Shown here piece by piece: positions 17,111 to 25,446 of a stretch of 64,000 bases of DNA (the first letter of the stretch is position 1; every line of letters begins with the position of its first letter). Source of the DNA: Bacillus sp. 03113 (GTDB taxonomy: Bacteria > Bacillota > Bacilli > Bacillales > Cytobacillaceae); the NCBI RefSeq assembly GCF_006546985.1, contig NZ_VATK01000008.1, positions 62,001 through 126,000 on the forward strand. The letters run 5' to 3'. The notes under the pieces were generated by a model, which was given only the letters and a program-made list of their open reading frames with translations, did not search any database and was not told where the DNA came from. The translations under genes and the position numbers were made by a program.

Positions 17111-18298
17111 TTAGTATCCCCAAAAAATAAGACCTGCACCGGCACCAAGCAAGACAACACTCCATGGAGGAAGCTTCCAAAAGATGAGCAATCCAAACAA
17201 GCACGCAGCTAAAGCAATATGAGACGGTAAAAGAATCGCACTCGTGAAAATTGGATCATAAAATGCCGAAAGTAATATCCCTACAACACCTGCATTAATG
17301 CCCTTCAAAGCTTTTTGTACTGATTGTATTTTGCGGGCTTGTTCCCAAAAAGGCAAAACGCCAATCACAAGTAAAAAAGCTGGGAGAAAGATCGCAAAAG
17401 TAGCTATTAAAGCTCCGACCCAACCATGGATATCACTTCCTAAAAAAGCAGCAAACGTAAATAATGGGCCTGGTACAGCCTGTGCAGCACCATATCCAGC
17501 TAAAAAGAATTCTTTTGTCATCAAGCCTTCAGGTACTAACGATTTCTCTAACAAGGGGAGTACGACATGGCCTCCGCCAAAGACAAGAGCCCCACTGCGA
17601 TAAAATCGGTCAAATATAAAAATGTCGATTTGATTCATAAAAGAACTAATAATAGGTAAAAGGATCAACAATCCAGCAAATAAACCTAATGCCACGAGAC
17701 CAGTCCTTTTTTTAATTGGGACAGAAAAATGATTCAGCTGCTTGTCCGTACTTTCATTTAGAAAAAATCTGCCAATCAATCCAGCAATGAGCAAAACTAG
17801 GATTTGAGATAAATACGATTCCCATAATAGCGTGATCACTGCAGCACCAATGGCAATAGAAGCGGTCTTTTTTTCATTAGCAAGCTGTTTTCCCATACTT
17901 AATACCGCTTGTAAAACGATAACAGCTGCCACTATTTTTAATCCTTGAATCCACCCTGCATTTGCGAAATCTTGGTTATTGATTAACATGGCAAAAACCA
18001 TTAAGGCAATAACCGAGGGTGTCGTAAATCCTAAAAAGGAAACAATTCCACCTAGAATTCCACCTCTCATGATGCCAATACCAATACCTACCTGACTACT
18101 TGCCGGACCAGGTAAAAACTGGCATAATGAAACAAGATCTGCGTATGCTTTCTCATCTAACCATTTCTTTCTTTTTACATACTCATGATAAAAATATCCT
18201 AAATGAGCAGTCGGACCACCAAATGAAGTGAGACCTAATTTTAATGACACGAAAAAAAGTTCTTTTAATCTCTTTCTTATCGTAAAACTTCCAATCAT
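17111..18298 (-). CDS. chrA: Chromate transporter (two-domain ChrA)
   Basis: Inner-membrane transporter of the CHR superfamily with both chromate-transport domains fused, about 395 residues and 10-12 hydrophobic segments. Each half carries the family signature: 'LGLTSFGGPTAHLGYFYHEY' near residue 20 with 'CQFLPGPASSQVGIGIG', and 'ALVFGGGHVVLPLLEKSLVP' near residue 235 with 'GYGAAQAVPGPLFTFAAFLG'. In characterised members it exports chromate in exchange for protons or sulfate; here the substrate is inferred. A GTG at 18325 is in frame but precedes the GGAGG site, so the ATG at 18298 (MIGSFTIRKRLKE) is preferred, with a rather long spacing of 11. Monocistronic, divergent from plsY. Confidence 0.9.
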   Translation of the reverse strand: MIGSFTIRKRLKELFFVSLKLGLTSFGGPTAHLGYFYHEYVKRKKWLDEKAYADLVSLCQFLPGPASSQVGIGIGIMRGGILGGIVSFLGFTTPSVIALMVFAMLINNQDFANAGWIQGLKIVAAVIVLQAVLSMGKQLANEKKTASIAIGAAVITLLWESYLSQILVLLIAGLIGRFFLNESTDKQLNHFSVPIKKRTGLVALGLFAGLLILLPIISSFMNQIDIFIFDRFYRSGALVFGGGHVVLPLLEKSLVPEGLMTKEFFLAGYGAAQAVPGPLFTFAAFLGSDIHGWVGALIATFAIFLPAFLLVIGVLPFWEQARKIQSVQKALKGINAGVVGILLSAFYDPIFTSAILLPSHIALAACLFGLLIFWKLPPWSVVLLGAGAGLIFWGY

Positions 18299-18510
18299 AA
18301 TGTTATTTGACCTCCGTTTCAACACTTTTCATTTATCATATCAAAGACATTCATCTTATAGCATCCATCATGGATGGACTTTACACAAAATTAACAGAAT
18401 AAGAAAGCCAAAGTTTAATCACATTGTTATTATGTATGAAATAACTTAACGTACTTGTTAAATTTATTTGTGTTTTTCCACTAATCTAGTGTGTTTTTCG
18501 AAAATAGTGA

Positions 18511-18516
18511 TACAAT
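18511..18516 (+). promoter_or_regulatory. Candidate extended -10 promoter of plsY
   Basis: TGATACAAT is an extended -10 (TGnTANNNT-type) box 35 bp before the plsY ATG. No good -35 is visible 17 bp upstream, as is common for extended -10 promoters. Confidence 0.4.
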
Positions 18517-18551
18517 ATACTAGCAATAGTAAAGTATGAAGGAGAAATTTC

Positions 18552-19136
18552 ATGGTAGTATACGGACTCATCTTTCTAATCGCCTATTTACTCGGCTCCA
18601 TTCCATCCGGTCTCATTGTCGGAAAAACTTTTTATGGGGTAGATATTAGGGAACATGGAAGTGGCAATTTAGGCGGAACAAATACATTTCGCACACTAGG
18701 GGTAAAAGCAGGTTTAACTGTCACCATTGCCGATATTTTAAAAGGAACTTTAGCAACGGCACTTCCCTTCTTTTTTCAATCAGAACTTAATCCATTAATT
18801 GTGGGAATTTTTGCTGTAGTCGGACATATATACCCGATATTTGCAGGATTTAAAGGTGGAAAAGCAGTAGCAACATCCGCAGGAATCATATTAGGAGTTG
18901 CACCTCTCCTTTTTCTTGTTTTAATAGCTTCCTTTTTCTTAAGCTTATATTTAACAAAGTATGTTTCACTCTCATCCATGGCGAGCGGATTAATTGGTGT
19001 ATTTTATGCTATTATTATTTGGAAGCCATTGTTGATCGGCATTATGCTTATTTTGACGTCCTTTGTCATTTATAGACATCGTGCAAATATAAAAAGAATT
19101 CTAAACAAAACAGAGCCTAAAGTAAAATGGTTATAA
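18552..19136 (+). CDS. plsY: Acyl-phosphate:glycerol-3-phosphate acyltransferase
   Basis: Integral membrane enzyme that acylates glycerol 3-phosphate from acyl phosphate, the first step of phospholipid synthesis in Gram-positives. 194 residues with five predicted helices. All three PlsY motifs are seen: '[20 protein letters not shown]' with '[18 protein letters not shown]' near residues 12-50, '[20 protein letters not shown]' near residue 90, and '[10 protein letters not shown]' near residue 140. GAAGGAG precedes the ATG by 8 bases. A terminator follows directly, so it is monocistronic. Its position near yneR and yneT matches B. subtilis yneS. Confidence 0.97.
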   Translation: MVVYGLIFLIAYLLGSIPSGLIVGKTFYGVDIREHGSGNLGGTNTFRTLGVKAGLTVTIADILKGTLATALPFFFQSELNPLIVGIFAVVGHIYPIFAGFKGGKAVATSAGIILGVAPLLFLVLIASFFLSLYLTKYVSLSSMASGLIGVFYAIIIWKPLLIGIMLILTSFVIYRHRANIKRILNKTEPKVKWL

Positions 19137-19145
19137 ATACCTAGA

Positions 19146-19173
19146 AGAGCCCTTAATATTTAATAAGGGCTCT
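19146..19173 (+). terminator. Terminator of plsY
   Basis: AGAGCCCTTA pairs with TAAGGGCTCT around an 8-base loop, followed by TCTTTC. It starts 9 bases after the plsY stop. Confidence 0.88.
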
Positions 19174-19503
19174 TCTTTCAAAAAAATACTATCATCTTTC
19201 CGATTTGAAAAATCAGTTATTACCCCGATTTTTCTTTTATTTTGTCTCATCAATAGTCCTTTGCTCGTATTGAAATTCAATGTTTCGATCTGATATTATT
19301 TGATTAATTCCTTTTTGTTCCTTTTTTATTCAAGAAGTAAGAATTTAGACATATCTTGAGAATTTTCGTCATAGATTAATAGTAGAAACGATGAATAGTG
19401 AATTGAAAGAAATATGTAATGTTTGAATGCGTGAATAAACCTAAACTTCATTAATACATTCATATTCTCTCAATATATTATTATGTTGTAAGGATGGTGT
19501 TCC
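19174..19503. other. Intergenic region between plsY and the kinase gene
   Basis: About 330 AT-rich bases with no open frame, strong hairpin or repeat that I can support. It presumably holds the promoter of the downstream kinase, but no convincing SigA, SigH or Spo0A site was found by eye. Confidence 0.6.
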
Positions 19504-20580
19504 ATGAATTTTACTATGAGTCTATTAGAAAATCTTCCTTTTCCCTATTTTCATATTGATAATCGTTATAACATTATTAGTTCTTCCCTTGATACAAATT
19601 CCTCATTCCTTATTACAGAGTTCATTATGGAAAAAGCTAGTTTTGAAACATTTCTTTTTCAATCAACATGTCATGTTCCCCATGAATTTCATTTAAGTTT
19701 AGATGGAATAAATGTATTGCATCTAATATACAAAGTAGAGGACAACAATCATTATCACCTTTTTTGCTACCCAGTCCAAGCAGCTAATCAAAACATTAAA
19801 CCTAATCAATTTCAATCAATTAGCTTCCCTCCATACCTCTATGAAGCTTGTTCAAAGAAAATTACTCGAGAAAGTAGAGAATTTAGTCTAAATAAAGATT
19901 ATGAAGCAAATATTGAAAAGCTTGCTGCAGGTATTGCACATGAAATACGAAATCCCTTAACAACAATTAAAGGGTTTCTACAGTTATTAGCTCCTACATT
20001 AAAAGAGGTTGGAAAAGAAACCTATGGTGAAATTGCTTTGGATGAAATCAATCGAGCAAATGAAATTATATCGGAATTTTTAAATTCTTCAAGGCCACTG
20101 AAAAATAAAGAAGAGATCACACAAATTAATCAACAAATTAATGAACTTACCATGCTTTACGAAAGTGAAGCCAAGCTTAGAAATATTAAAATATTAACAT
20201 GCTTATCAAAAGAAAATTTAAGGGTATATATTGATCAAAAACAGCTAAAGCAGGTTCTTGTCAATATGATGAGAAATGCCATTGAGGCTATTGAAGGGGA
20301 TCCAAACAGAATAAATGGAATTATTGAAATTTCAACCTATCGTCGTATGAACAGTACAATTATTTGTATAAAGGACAACGGCTGCGGGATATCTAACGAA
20401 GTTGTTCAAAAGCTCTTTATGCCTTTTTACACAACAAAAAAAGAAGGAACAGGAATTGGTTTATCAATATGTAAAAAAATCATTCAAAATCATGGTGGTG
20501 ATATTTCAATCCAAAGTAAGAAGGGCGAAGGTACGAAGATTTGCATCCAGTTACCTCTTCATGCTGATCCTCAAAGCTAG
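19504..20580 (+). CDS. Cytoplasmic sensor histidine kinase (sporulation kinase-like)
   Basis: Orthodox histidine kinase, 358 residues, without a membrane segment. Residues 1-115 look like a degenerate PAS-like sensor. The dimerisation box LAAGIAHEIRNPLTTIKGFL places the phosphorylated histidine at residue 146. The catalytic domain shows the N box (NMMRNAIEAIEG, near residue 255), G1 (IKDNGCGISN) and G2 (GTGIGLSICKKIIQNHGGDI). The H-box text is that of the KinA-KinE family feeding the Spo0F/Spo0A phosphorelay, and no response regulator is adjacent, which fits an orphan phosphorelay kinase. The signal is unknown. AAGGATGG precedes the ATG. Absent from this position in B. subtilis as I recall. 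Confidence 0.85.
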   Translation: MNFTMSLLENLPFPYFHIDNRYNIISSSLDTNSSFLITEFIMEKASFETFLFQSTCHVPHEFHLSLDGINVLHLIYKVEDNNHYHLFCYPVQAANQNIKPNQFQSISFPPYLYEACSKKITRESREFSLNKDYEANIEKLAAGIAHEIRNPLTTIKGFLQLLAPTLKEVGKETYGEIALDEINRANEIISEFLNSSRPLKNKEEITQINQQINELTMLYESEAKLRNIKILTCLSKENLRVYIDQKQLKQVLVNMMRNAIEAIEGDPNRINGIIEISTYRRMNSTIICIKDNGCGISNEVVQKLFMPFYTTKKEGTGIGLSICKKIIQNHGGDISIQSKKGEGTKICIQLPLHADPQS

Positions 20581-20653
20581 CATTCGCCTAGATCGATCAA
20601 ATATCATATAATAAGAAGAACTCACCATTTTTTAAAAGGAAGGAGCAGATTGA

Positions 20654-20944
20654 ATGAACATTCATATCTGTGATGAAGCAGCAACGTGGTATAAAGAAGA
20701 GATGCTTCTAAAAGAGGGCGACTTTATTAGATTTTTTGCTCGTTACGGTGGCTGCAGTACGGTTCAACAAGGCTTCTCATTAGGAATTTCTAATGAAAAA
20801 CCTTTTGATATAGGAATTCAAACGACTAAAGATGGAATTACTTTTTTTATTGAAGAAAAAGATTTATGGTATTTTGATAATCATGACTTAGTCGTTGATT
20901 TTAACAAAGAAATGGATGAACCCATCTATCGTTATCTCGAATAA
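20654..20944 (+). CDS. yneR: HesB/IscA-like protein YneR
   Basis: A 96-residue cytoplasmic protein of the HesB/YadR/YfhF-type iron-sulfur biosynthesis fold. 'FIRFFARYGGCSTVQQGFSL' near residue 25 is characteristic of the YneR subgroup. It keeps a single cysteine rather than the three of IscA, so a classical A-type scaffold role is doubtful. 'TFFIEEKDLWYFDNHDLVVD' and 'FNKEMDEPIYRYLE' complete the fold. GGAAGGAG lies about 7 bases upstream of the ATG. The next gene, convergent yneQ, is also its B. subtilis neighbour. Confidence 0.88.
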   Translation: MNIHICDEAATWYKEEMLLKEGDFIRFFARYGGCSTVQQGFSLGISNEKPFDIGIQTTKDGITFFIEEKDLWYFDNHDLVVDFNKEMDEPIYRYLE

Positions 20945-21029
20945 ATAAAGTGAAACTTCATTAAGTGGGAGTATTACTCCCCGTTAATGTGGGATAAAAC
21001 GTCATTCATTTTTAAACAATCTCATCGGT

Positions 21030-21064
21030 CATATGTGGTAAGATAGAGCATTTTACCACATATG
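21030..21064 (-). terminator. Hairpin spanning the yneQ stop codon
   Basis: CATATGTGGTAA and TTACCACATATG are perfectly complementary 12-base arms around an 11-base loop. On the minus strand the first arm is the last three codons plus stop of yneQ (H-M-W-stop). No U-run follows, so it may protect the RNA 3' end or terminate convergent yneR transcripts rather than act as a canonical terminator. Confidence 0.6.
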
Positions 21065-21343
21065 ATCAAACAAACGCTCTTTTTCTAAAATTTCTTTTTG
21101 TCTATTTCCTAGTAAATCAAAATGAGAATACCCATCGTTTCTTATATGAATCCATTCTTTTTGTAAACCGTATTGCTCTCCCCATTTTGCAAGTTTTTCA
21201 AGATCATTGCACCCTACCTTTGTCACGGTTTTACTGCTTGGGAAACGATCATCTAGCCAATAATGGGTTAAAAAAGCAATTTCGCCTTCATCTATTTTTT
21301 TCTTCCAATTAACTAAATCCTTCCTTTTGATCCCAAAGGCCAA
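21053..21343 (-). CDS. yneQ: Conserved hypothetical protein YneQ
   Basis: A 97-residue soluble protein of unknown function, conserved in Bacillus at this locus. The sequence has recognisable family text: 'AFGIKRKDLVNWKKKIDEGE', 'IAFLTHYWLDDRFPSSKTVT', 'WGEQYGLQKEWIHIRNDGYS' and 'HFDLLGNRQKEIL'. No catalytic motif or membrane segment is apparent. Two TTG starts compete: at 21349 the AGGGA site is too close, at 21343 the spacing is 6, which is preferred. The stop codon lies in a perfect hairpin. A long foldback repeat separates it from yneP upstream. Confidence 0.8.
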   Translation of the reverse strand: MAFGIKRKDLVNWKKKIDEGEIAFLTHYWLDDRFPSSKTVTKVGCNDLEKLAKWGEQYGLQKEWIHIRNDGYSHFDLLGNRQKEILEKERLFDHMW

Positions 21344-21583
21344 TATCAATCCCTCATTTTTCCTTGTTATTGAAAATTATAAAATAGTTGGTTGTTGAAA
21401 ATTATGAACATTATGGATCGACGTCCAGCTCCGACGTACAGGACGTACTAGTCCCGATTTTGCCATAGGATGTGGCGTTCTTAATTGGCCAACGCCTATC
21501 GACTATCAAACTTCAGGCCTTCTCCCTACGATAAGTCAACATCGATTCGCTGTCACTCATCGTGTATCCTTTATTACGTTGTA

Positions 21584-21636
21584 ACGGGCAGTAAGATTTT
21601 ACATAAAAAATGGATAGTAGATAAAAAACTGCCCGT
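21584..21636. repeat. Small inverted-repeat insert within copy 2
   Basis: ACGGGCAGT (21584-21592) and ACTGCCCGT (21628-21636) are perfect terminal inverted repeats enclosing 35 AT-rich bases. The block is absent from copy 1, so it looks like a small insertion unit. Confidence 0.6.
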
Positions 21637-21659
21637 AAAAACCTGATCTGCTTAGCTAA

Positions 21660-21689
21660 CTATCAGGGGAAAAGAACATCCCCTGATAG
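21660..21689. repeat. Hairpin insert within copy 2
   Basis: CTATCAGGGG and CCCCTGATAG form a perfect 10-bp stem around a 10-base loop (AAAAGAACAT). Also absent from copy 1. Confidence 0.6.
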
Positions 21690-21747
21690 AAGGTTCGCCT
21701 TATCTCAGTCGAAGTCCCTCCAGTTTGTACGTTGATGATCATGGCGT

Positions 21748-22179
21748 TTACGCTTTTAGTTCTTTCTTTTTGTTTCTTTCATAAGCTTCGTGCCATTTAG
21801 GATACAGTCGTTTAAAAACGATCGGCCTAAACGTTTCTTTCTTAACACACACATGCTTTGAAAGAGCAGTAACAGCAACCTGACCATCAAATGTTTCGAT
21901 TTCATATCCATATGTAACTCTTATACCATCGTATTCTTCCACCCATGTTTTCACAAGAGCCTTTTCTCCGTATCGTACTGGTTTTTTGTAGGATATTTGT
22001 ATATCTAAAACAGGTGAAACAATCCCGTCTTTTTCCATTTCGGCATAATTAAATCCAAGATCTTCAATGAGCGATGTCCTCCCAAGCTCCATCCAAATCA
22101 AATAATTCGCATGATACACCACACCCATTTGATCTGTTTCGGCATACCGAACCTCAATTTCCTTTGTTGAAACAAACAT
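21748..22179 (-). CDS. yneP: Hotdog-fold acyl-CoA thioesterase
   Basis: A 143-residue thioesterase of the 4-hydroxybenzoyl-CoA thioesterase/YbgC family. The active-site segment RYAETDQMGVVYHANYLIWM is near residues 11-30, with the catalytic aspartate at about residue 15. 'ISYKKPVRYGEKALVKTWVE' and 'VTYGYEIETFDGQVAVTALS' are the expected hotdog strands. Substrate unknown, probably acyl-CoA. The ATG overlaps the stop of the upstream AAA protein by one base (TAATG) with GGAGG 6 bases before it, so the two are co-translated. The final codons K-A-stop lie in the terminus of a foldback repeat, so the extreme C-terminus probably differs from relatives. Confidence 0.93.
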   Translation of the reverse strand: MFVSTKEIEVRYAETDQMGVVYHANYLIWMELGRTSLIEDLGFNYAEMEKDGIVSPVLDIQISYKKPVRYGEKALVKTWVEEYDGIRVTYGYEIETFDGQVAVTALSKHVCVKKETFRPIVFKRLYPKWHEAYERNKKKELKA

Positions 22180-24521
22180 TAGGAACCTCCTCTATTCCAT
22201 TTTTCTAACGCTTTATTTAAATCATAAGGTAAAAGATACGAGGATTGCTTTAACAATTCATTCTCGTCTTTTTCATCTAATAATCTTAAAGCTTGTACTT
22301 GAATCGCTTCATCAATTACATTGGTTGCAAAACGACCATTCCCGTTAATATGCGAATAGTTAAGTCTATCTACTATAAATTGCTCGGCTTCATTCGTTAA
22401 CTTTAAATGATAGGTAGCGGCATAGTTTTTCATAATGAAGATAAGCTCTTCAATCGTATAATCTTTAAAGTGAAAAAATTTCTTAAATCGAGATTTTAAA
22501 CCGGGATTACTTTCGAGTAGCTTTTCCATTTCATTTGGATACCCTGACAGAATCACGACTAAATTCTCATTGTGTTTCGTCATTTCATCCACAAGAGTAT
22601 CAATCGCTTCCTTTGCAAAATCACCAGCTGTTTCACTTAGTAGAGAATAAGCTTCATCAATAAATAAGACCCCGCCTAATGCTTCTCGTATTTTCTTTTT
22701 TGTCTTTAAGGCAGTTTGGCCAACATATCCAGCAACGAAATCGGCTCTGCTTGTTACAAGAAGATGGCCTCTCTTTAAGATTCCATTTTTCTTTAATAGC
22801 TCAGCATATAAAGTTGCAACGGTCGTTTTACCTGTACCTGCGTTTCCAAAAAACACAGAATGGAATTGTATAGGTATAACAGGCAACCCATGCTCTCTCC
22901 TTATTTTTTGTATGTTTATCAAGGATTGGAAGGATTTCATTTCTTCTTTAATCTCATGTAAACCGATTAATTGATCCAGCTTTTCTTGAGGATCAATCAA
23001 TTTTTCTTCCTCTTTTACTTTAAAATCCTCTCGTTCCAAAAGACTATATTGCACAATGCTCCTATTAACCACTTTAGTGGATCCTTTTTTAAAAATAGCA
23101 TCTAATACAATATTTTTCACAGTCCTAGCATTACCAAAAGTGTCATCTACACGTTCTTTTTCGATTCTTTGCAGAAGCTCTAATTTCCCTTCATCCGCTA
23201 ATAAATAGTCGTTGTCCATGGCAAATTTTTCAGCTATTTGTAGTAGTTCTTCATTTGTATAATCAGGCAAATGAATTTGATTCGAATGTGGAAATCTACT
23301 TCTTAAGCCAGGATTTGCATCAAGAAATTGACGCATTTCATCTGGATATCCAGCTAAAATAACCGAAAATTTCCCTCCGTATTCCTTCCCAGTCATTAAA
23401 GAAACTAACGTGTCAATAACTGTTTGGCCATAATCATTCCCAGATTGACCTTCTCTTTTTAGACTGTATGCTTCATCAATAAATAAAACGCCTCCTAAAG
23501 CTTGTTCAACCAGCCTCCGAACGTTTTCTTCTGATTGTCCGATATAACCTCCTACAAGCTGTGACCGATCTGCCTCTATAAATCTTTCGCTAGGCAATAC
23601 ACCAAGCTCAAAATAAATTTTTGCTAATAATCGAGCCAATGAGGTTTTTCCAGTCCCTGGATTTCCTGTAAAAATCATATTGAGACTCATTTCATCATTC
23701 ATATGAAATCCAAGAGATTTTCTAGTTTTTTGATACTTTAAAAATTGGTAATAATTATTTACGCGAGCCTTAACAGAATTCAATCCAATCATATGATTAA
23801 GATCGATCAAAGAGCTGCTTGTTGAATGAATATTTTGTTGCTGCTTGGAAAAGAGACTCCTCCATTCACCCTTTATCTTCTCCAATTCTACCAAGTTAGG
23901 CTTCATTTCTTCATAATGAGCAGATGTATAAAACACACCGCTAATCGATTGATCGTATTCATTTGCAGCTTTCAATAATAACTCTGTTATTTGTATACTT
24001 TGATCTAACCATTTAATAATGGTTTCATATATAGAAATAAATGATGACTGGTTTAAAGACTTCAAAATGCGAAGATTTTTTATTAGTTTCTCTTTTTCGT
24101 TCTCTGCATCATTTAAAAATTCCTTACAAATATGAATGTATTGCTCTGCTATCCTCTTTTTTGCCGTACGATTATCAGTTTCTCTTATCGAAGGAAAGGT
24201 AAGTTGATCAAGAAAATTCTCATAATCCTCCCACTCATAAAAGGTTAAAAACTCCACTGCTCGTTGATTTTCAGGATCTAACTGGATCGCTTTATTAAGC
24301 CATGCAATTGCGATTGTATCTTTTTCGAGCTTCTTTATTCTTGTTAAAGCCACCATCGTTAACAAAGTGGATACTAACTCTGGATGAGATTCTTCTTCTA
24401 ATCGCTGTAATTCCTTTAATACATTTTCTTCATTATTTATGTAACCGTTTCTATTTATTTCATTTTCCCATTCTCTCAATTGTTGAACTAAATAGGCATG
24501 TTTCATATCCTCTGGATTCAT
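22179..24521 (-). CDS. Tandem AAA+ ATPase, SpoVK/CbbX type, with TPR-like N-terminus
   Basis: About 780 residues. The N-terminal 230 residues are helical with a TPR-like unit (IAWLNKAIQLDPENQRAVEF). Two complete CbbX/SpoVK-like AAA modules follow: the first with Walker A GNPGTGKTS (near residue 286 from this start) and Walker B GVLFIDEAYSL, the second with GNAGTGKTT and GVLFIDEAYSL again. Both keep the aspartate-glutamate pair, an 'ILAGYP/ILSGYP' sensor and a 'GLRSRF/GLKSRF' arginine. B. subtilis SpoVK has one module. A role in spore maturation is inferred from the family and adjacent tlp/sspN. The upstream ATG at 24581 lacks a ribosome binding site; ATG at 24521 (MNPEDMKHAYL) is preferred, although its own site is weak. 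Confidence 0.88.
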   Translation of the reverse strand: MNPEDMKHAYLVQQLREWENEINRNGYINNEENVLKELQRLEEESHPELVSTLLTMVALTRIKKLEKDTIAIAWLNKAIQLDPENQRAVEFLTFYEWEDYENFLDQLTFPSIRETDNRTAKKRIAEQYIHICKEFLNDAENEKEKLIKNLRILKSLNQSSFISIYETIIKWLDQSIQITELLLKAANEYDQSISGVFYTSAHYEEMKPNLVELEKIKGEWRSLFSKQQQNIHSTSSSLIDLNHMIGLNSVKARVNNYYQFLKYQKTRKSLGFHMNDEMSLNMIFTGNPGTGKTSLARLLAKIYFELGVLPSERFIEADRSQLVGGYIGQSEENVRRLVEQALGGVLFIDEAYSLKREGQSGNDYGQTVIDTLVSLMTGKEYGGKFSVILAGYPDEMRQFLDANPGLRSRFPHSNQIHLPDYTNEELLQIAEKFAMDNDYLLADEGKLELLQRIEKERVDDTFGNARTVKNIVLDAIFKKGSTKVVNRSIVQYSLLEREDFKVKEEEKLIDPQEKLDQLIGLHEIKEEMKSFQSLINIQKIRREHGLPVIPIQFHSVFFGNAGTGKTTVATLYAELLKKNGILKRGHLLVTSRADFVAGYVGQTALKTKKKIREALGGVLFIDEAYSLLSETAGDFAKEAIDTLVDEMTKHNENLVVILSGYPNEMEKLLESNPGLKSRFKKFFHFKDYTIEELIFIMKNYAATYHLKLTNEAEQFIVDRLNYSHINGNGRFATNVIDEAIQVQALRLLDEKDENELLKQSSYLLPYDLNKALEKWNRGGS

Positions 24522-24608
24522 TTGACCACATCTCTTTAATATATTCCAAGACCATCTTACCATACAAAAAGACTTGATCACAAAGGATCAAGCCTTAACA
24601 AGAAAATA

Positions 24609-24848
24609 TTAAAACTCTGATTGATTCAAGGCTGGGTTGCTCTCATCTTCTATTTCAGCACGCATTGCATTAATACTATTTTCTCGCCGCTTATTTTTTT
24701 CTTGAATTTGTAAACTTTGTTCAGCACTTTCACTATCTTTCAATGAATTTTCTGCTTTCTCAAAATTGTCAATCGTATCATTAATCATCGATTGAAGCTT
24801 TGCTACATTATCACTACGATCATCTGGATTTGGCTGATCCCAAGTCAT
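24609..24848 (-). CDS. tlp: Small acid-soluble spore protein Tlp
   Basis: A 79-residue spore core protein. 'QPNPDDRSDNVAKLQSMIND' followed by TIDNFEKAE and 'KNKRRENSINAMRAEIEDES' is the Tlp family signature. Highly charged, no cysteine, mostly helical. Members are made in the forespore under SigG and degraded at germination. AGGAGG lies 8 bases before the ATG. It follows sspN in the same direction, as in the B. subtilis sspN-tlp unit, but here a hairpin lies between the two. Confidence 0.95.
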   Translation of the reverse strand: MTWDQPNPDDRSDNVAKLQSMINDTIDNFEKAENSLKDSESAEQSLQIQEKNKRRENSINAMRAEIEDESNPALNQSEF

Positions 24849-24952
24849 AACATTTCCTCCTTATATCAAAAGTCTTGATTAGTTTGTGATTATTTTAAAA
24901 AATTATAATGATAAAAATGAAACTGCCTAAATAGTACAAAAGACAAATATAA

Positions 24953-24980
24953 AAACTCGCCTGCGATTGTAGACGAGTTT
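24953..24980 (-). terminator. Hairpin between sspN and tlp
   Basis: AAACTCG and CGAGTTT arms around a 14-base loop, followed on the minus strand by TTATATTTG. It may reduce read-through from sspN into tlp. Confidence 0.6.
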
Positions 24981-25049
24981 CCATTTTTAATATGAATACT
25001 AGGTGTGATTTTTCAATCAGCTAGAGTGCCATCTTCACCCGATTCATAA

Positions 25050-25071
25050 ACGTTTCATCGAGCTGAAACGT
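25050..25071 (-). terminator. Hairpin downstream of sspN
   Basis: ACGTTTC pairs with GAAACGT around an 8-base loop, 7 bases beyond the sspN stop; TTTATG follows on the minus strand. Confidence 0.5.
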
Positions 25072-25077
25072 GTTCAC

Positions 25078-25221
25078 TTATTCACCTTTAGTTTGAATCA
25101 CTTGTGGATGTTCGCCAGATTGATCCTGCATTTTTTTTCCGTTGTTACCACCAAAGCTTTTTGGTTGTGTGCCAATATGATTGGGAACAAAATCTTTACT
25201 GTTTCTTTTCGGATTACTCAT
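25078..25221 (-). CDS. sspN: Small acid-soluble spore protein N
   Basis: A 47-residue spore core protein: [47 protein letters not shown]. The N-terminal NH(I/L)GT(Q/K)P and C-terminal 'GKKMxDxSGxxPQVxQTKGE' match B. subtilis SspN as I recall it. AAGGAGGAG precedes the ATG by 6 bases. It is too short for standard gene callers. First gene before tlp, expected to be transcribed in the forespore. Confidence 0.93.
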   Translation of the reverse strand: MSNPKRNSKDFVPNHIGTQPKSFGGNNGKKMQDQSGEHPQVIQTKGE

Positions 25222-25289
25222 ATAATCTCCTCCTTAAGTATTAACATATCCTAAATAAAGAAATTTTATGAGAAAGAAAAAAAGACTGA

Positions 25290-25421
25290 TTATTCCGCTT
25301 TGCTTAGTCGTTTTTTTTCTATTTTTTCTTCAATTTTTTCAATAGCTACACGATCATTTAATAATTGACGCTTATTTTCTAATACAAGCTCAGAAAAAGA
25401 TCTCTTCCTTTTACTTCTCAT
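25290..25421 (-). CDS. fbpB: FbpB-family small basic protein
   Basis: A 43-residue basic protein: MRSKRKRSFSELVLENKRQ, LLNDRVAIEKIEEKIEKKR, LSKAE. The pattern KRxxSFxELVxENKxxLLxDxxAIExIExxIEKR is that of the Fur-regulated FbpB family, reported in B. subtilis to work in the iron-sparing response with the sRNA FsrA. The frame is open upstream to 25556, but that stretch is unlike any protein, and AAGGATGGTG lies just before the ATG at 25421. A candidate Fur box lies 26-40 bp upstream. It stands between sspN and yneN. Confidence 0.82.
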   Translation of the reverse strand: MRSKRKRSFSELVLENKRQLLNDRVAIEKIEEKIEKKRLSKAE

Positions 25422-25446
25422 ATTATCACCATCCTTATCTCTATTG

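Larger units (their letters stand above)
21415..21757 (-). repeat. Foldback intergenic repeat, copy 2 (long form with nested inserts)
   Basis: Minus-strand relative of copy 1: it begins AAAAGCG and shares CGTACAAACTGGA, TTCGACTGAGATAA, GCGAATCGATGTTGACTT and AGTCGATAGGCG with it, ending AGCTGGACGTCGATCC. Relative to copy 1 it has two extra segments: about 130 bases (about 21570-21700) between GAGATAA and AGGA-ACACGATGAG, and about 60 bases before the terminal AGCTGGAC. Its first bases overlap the last codons and stop of yneP. Confidence 0.78.
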
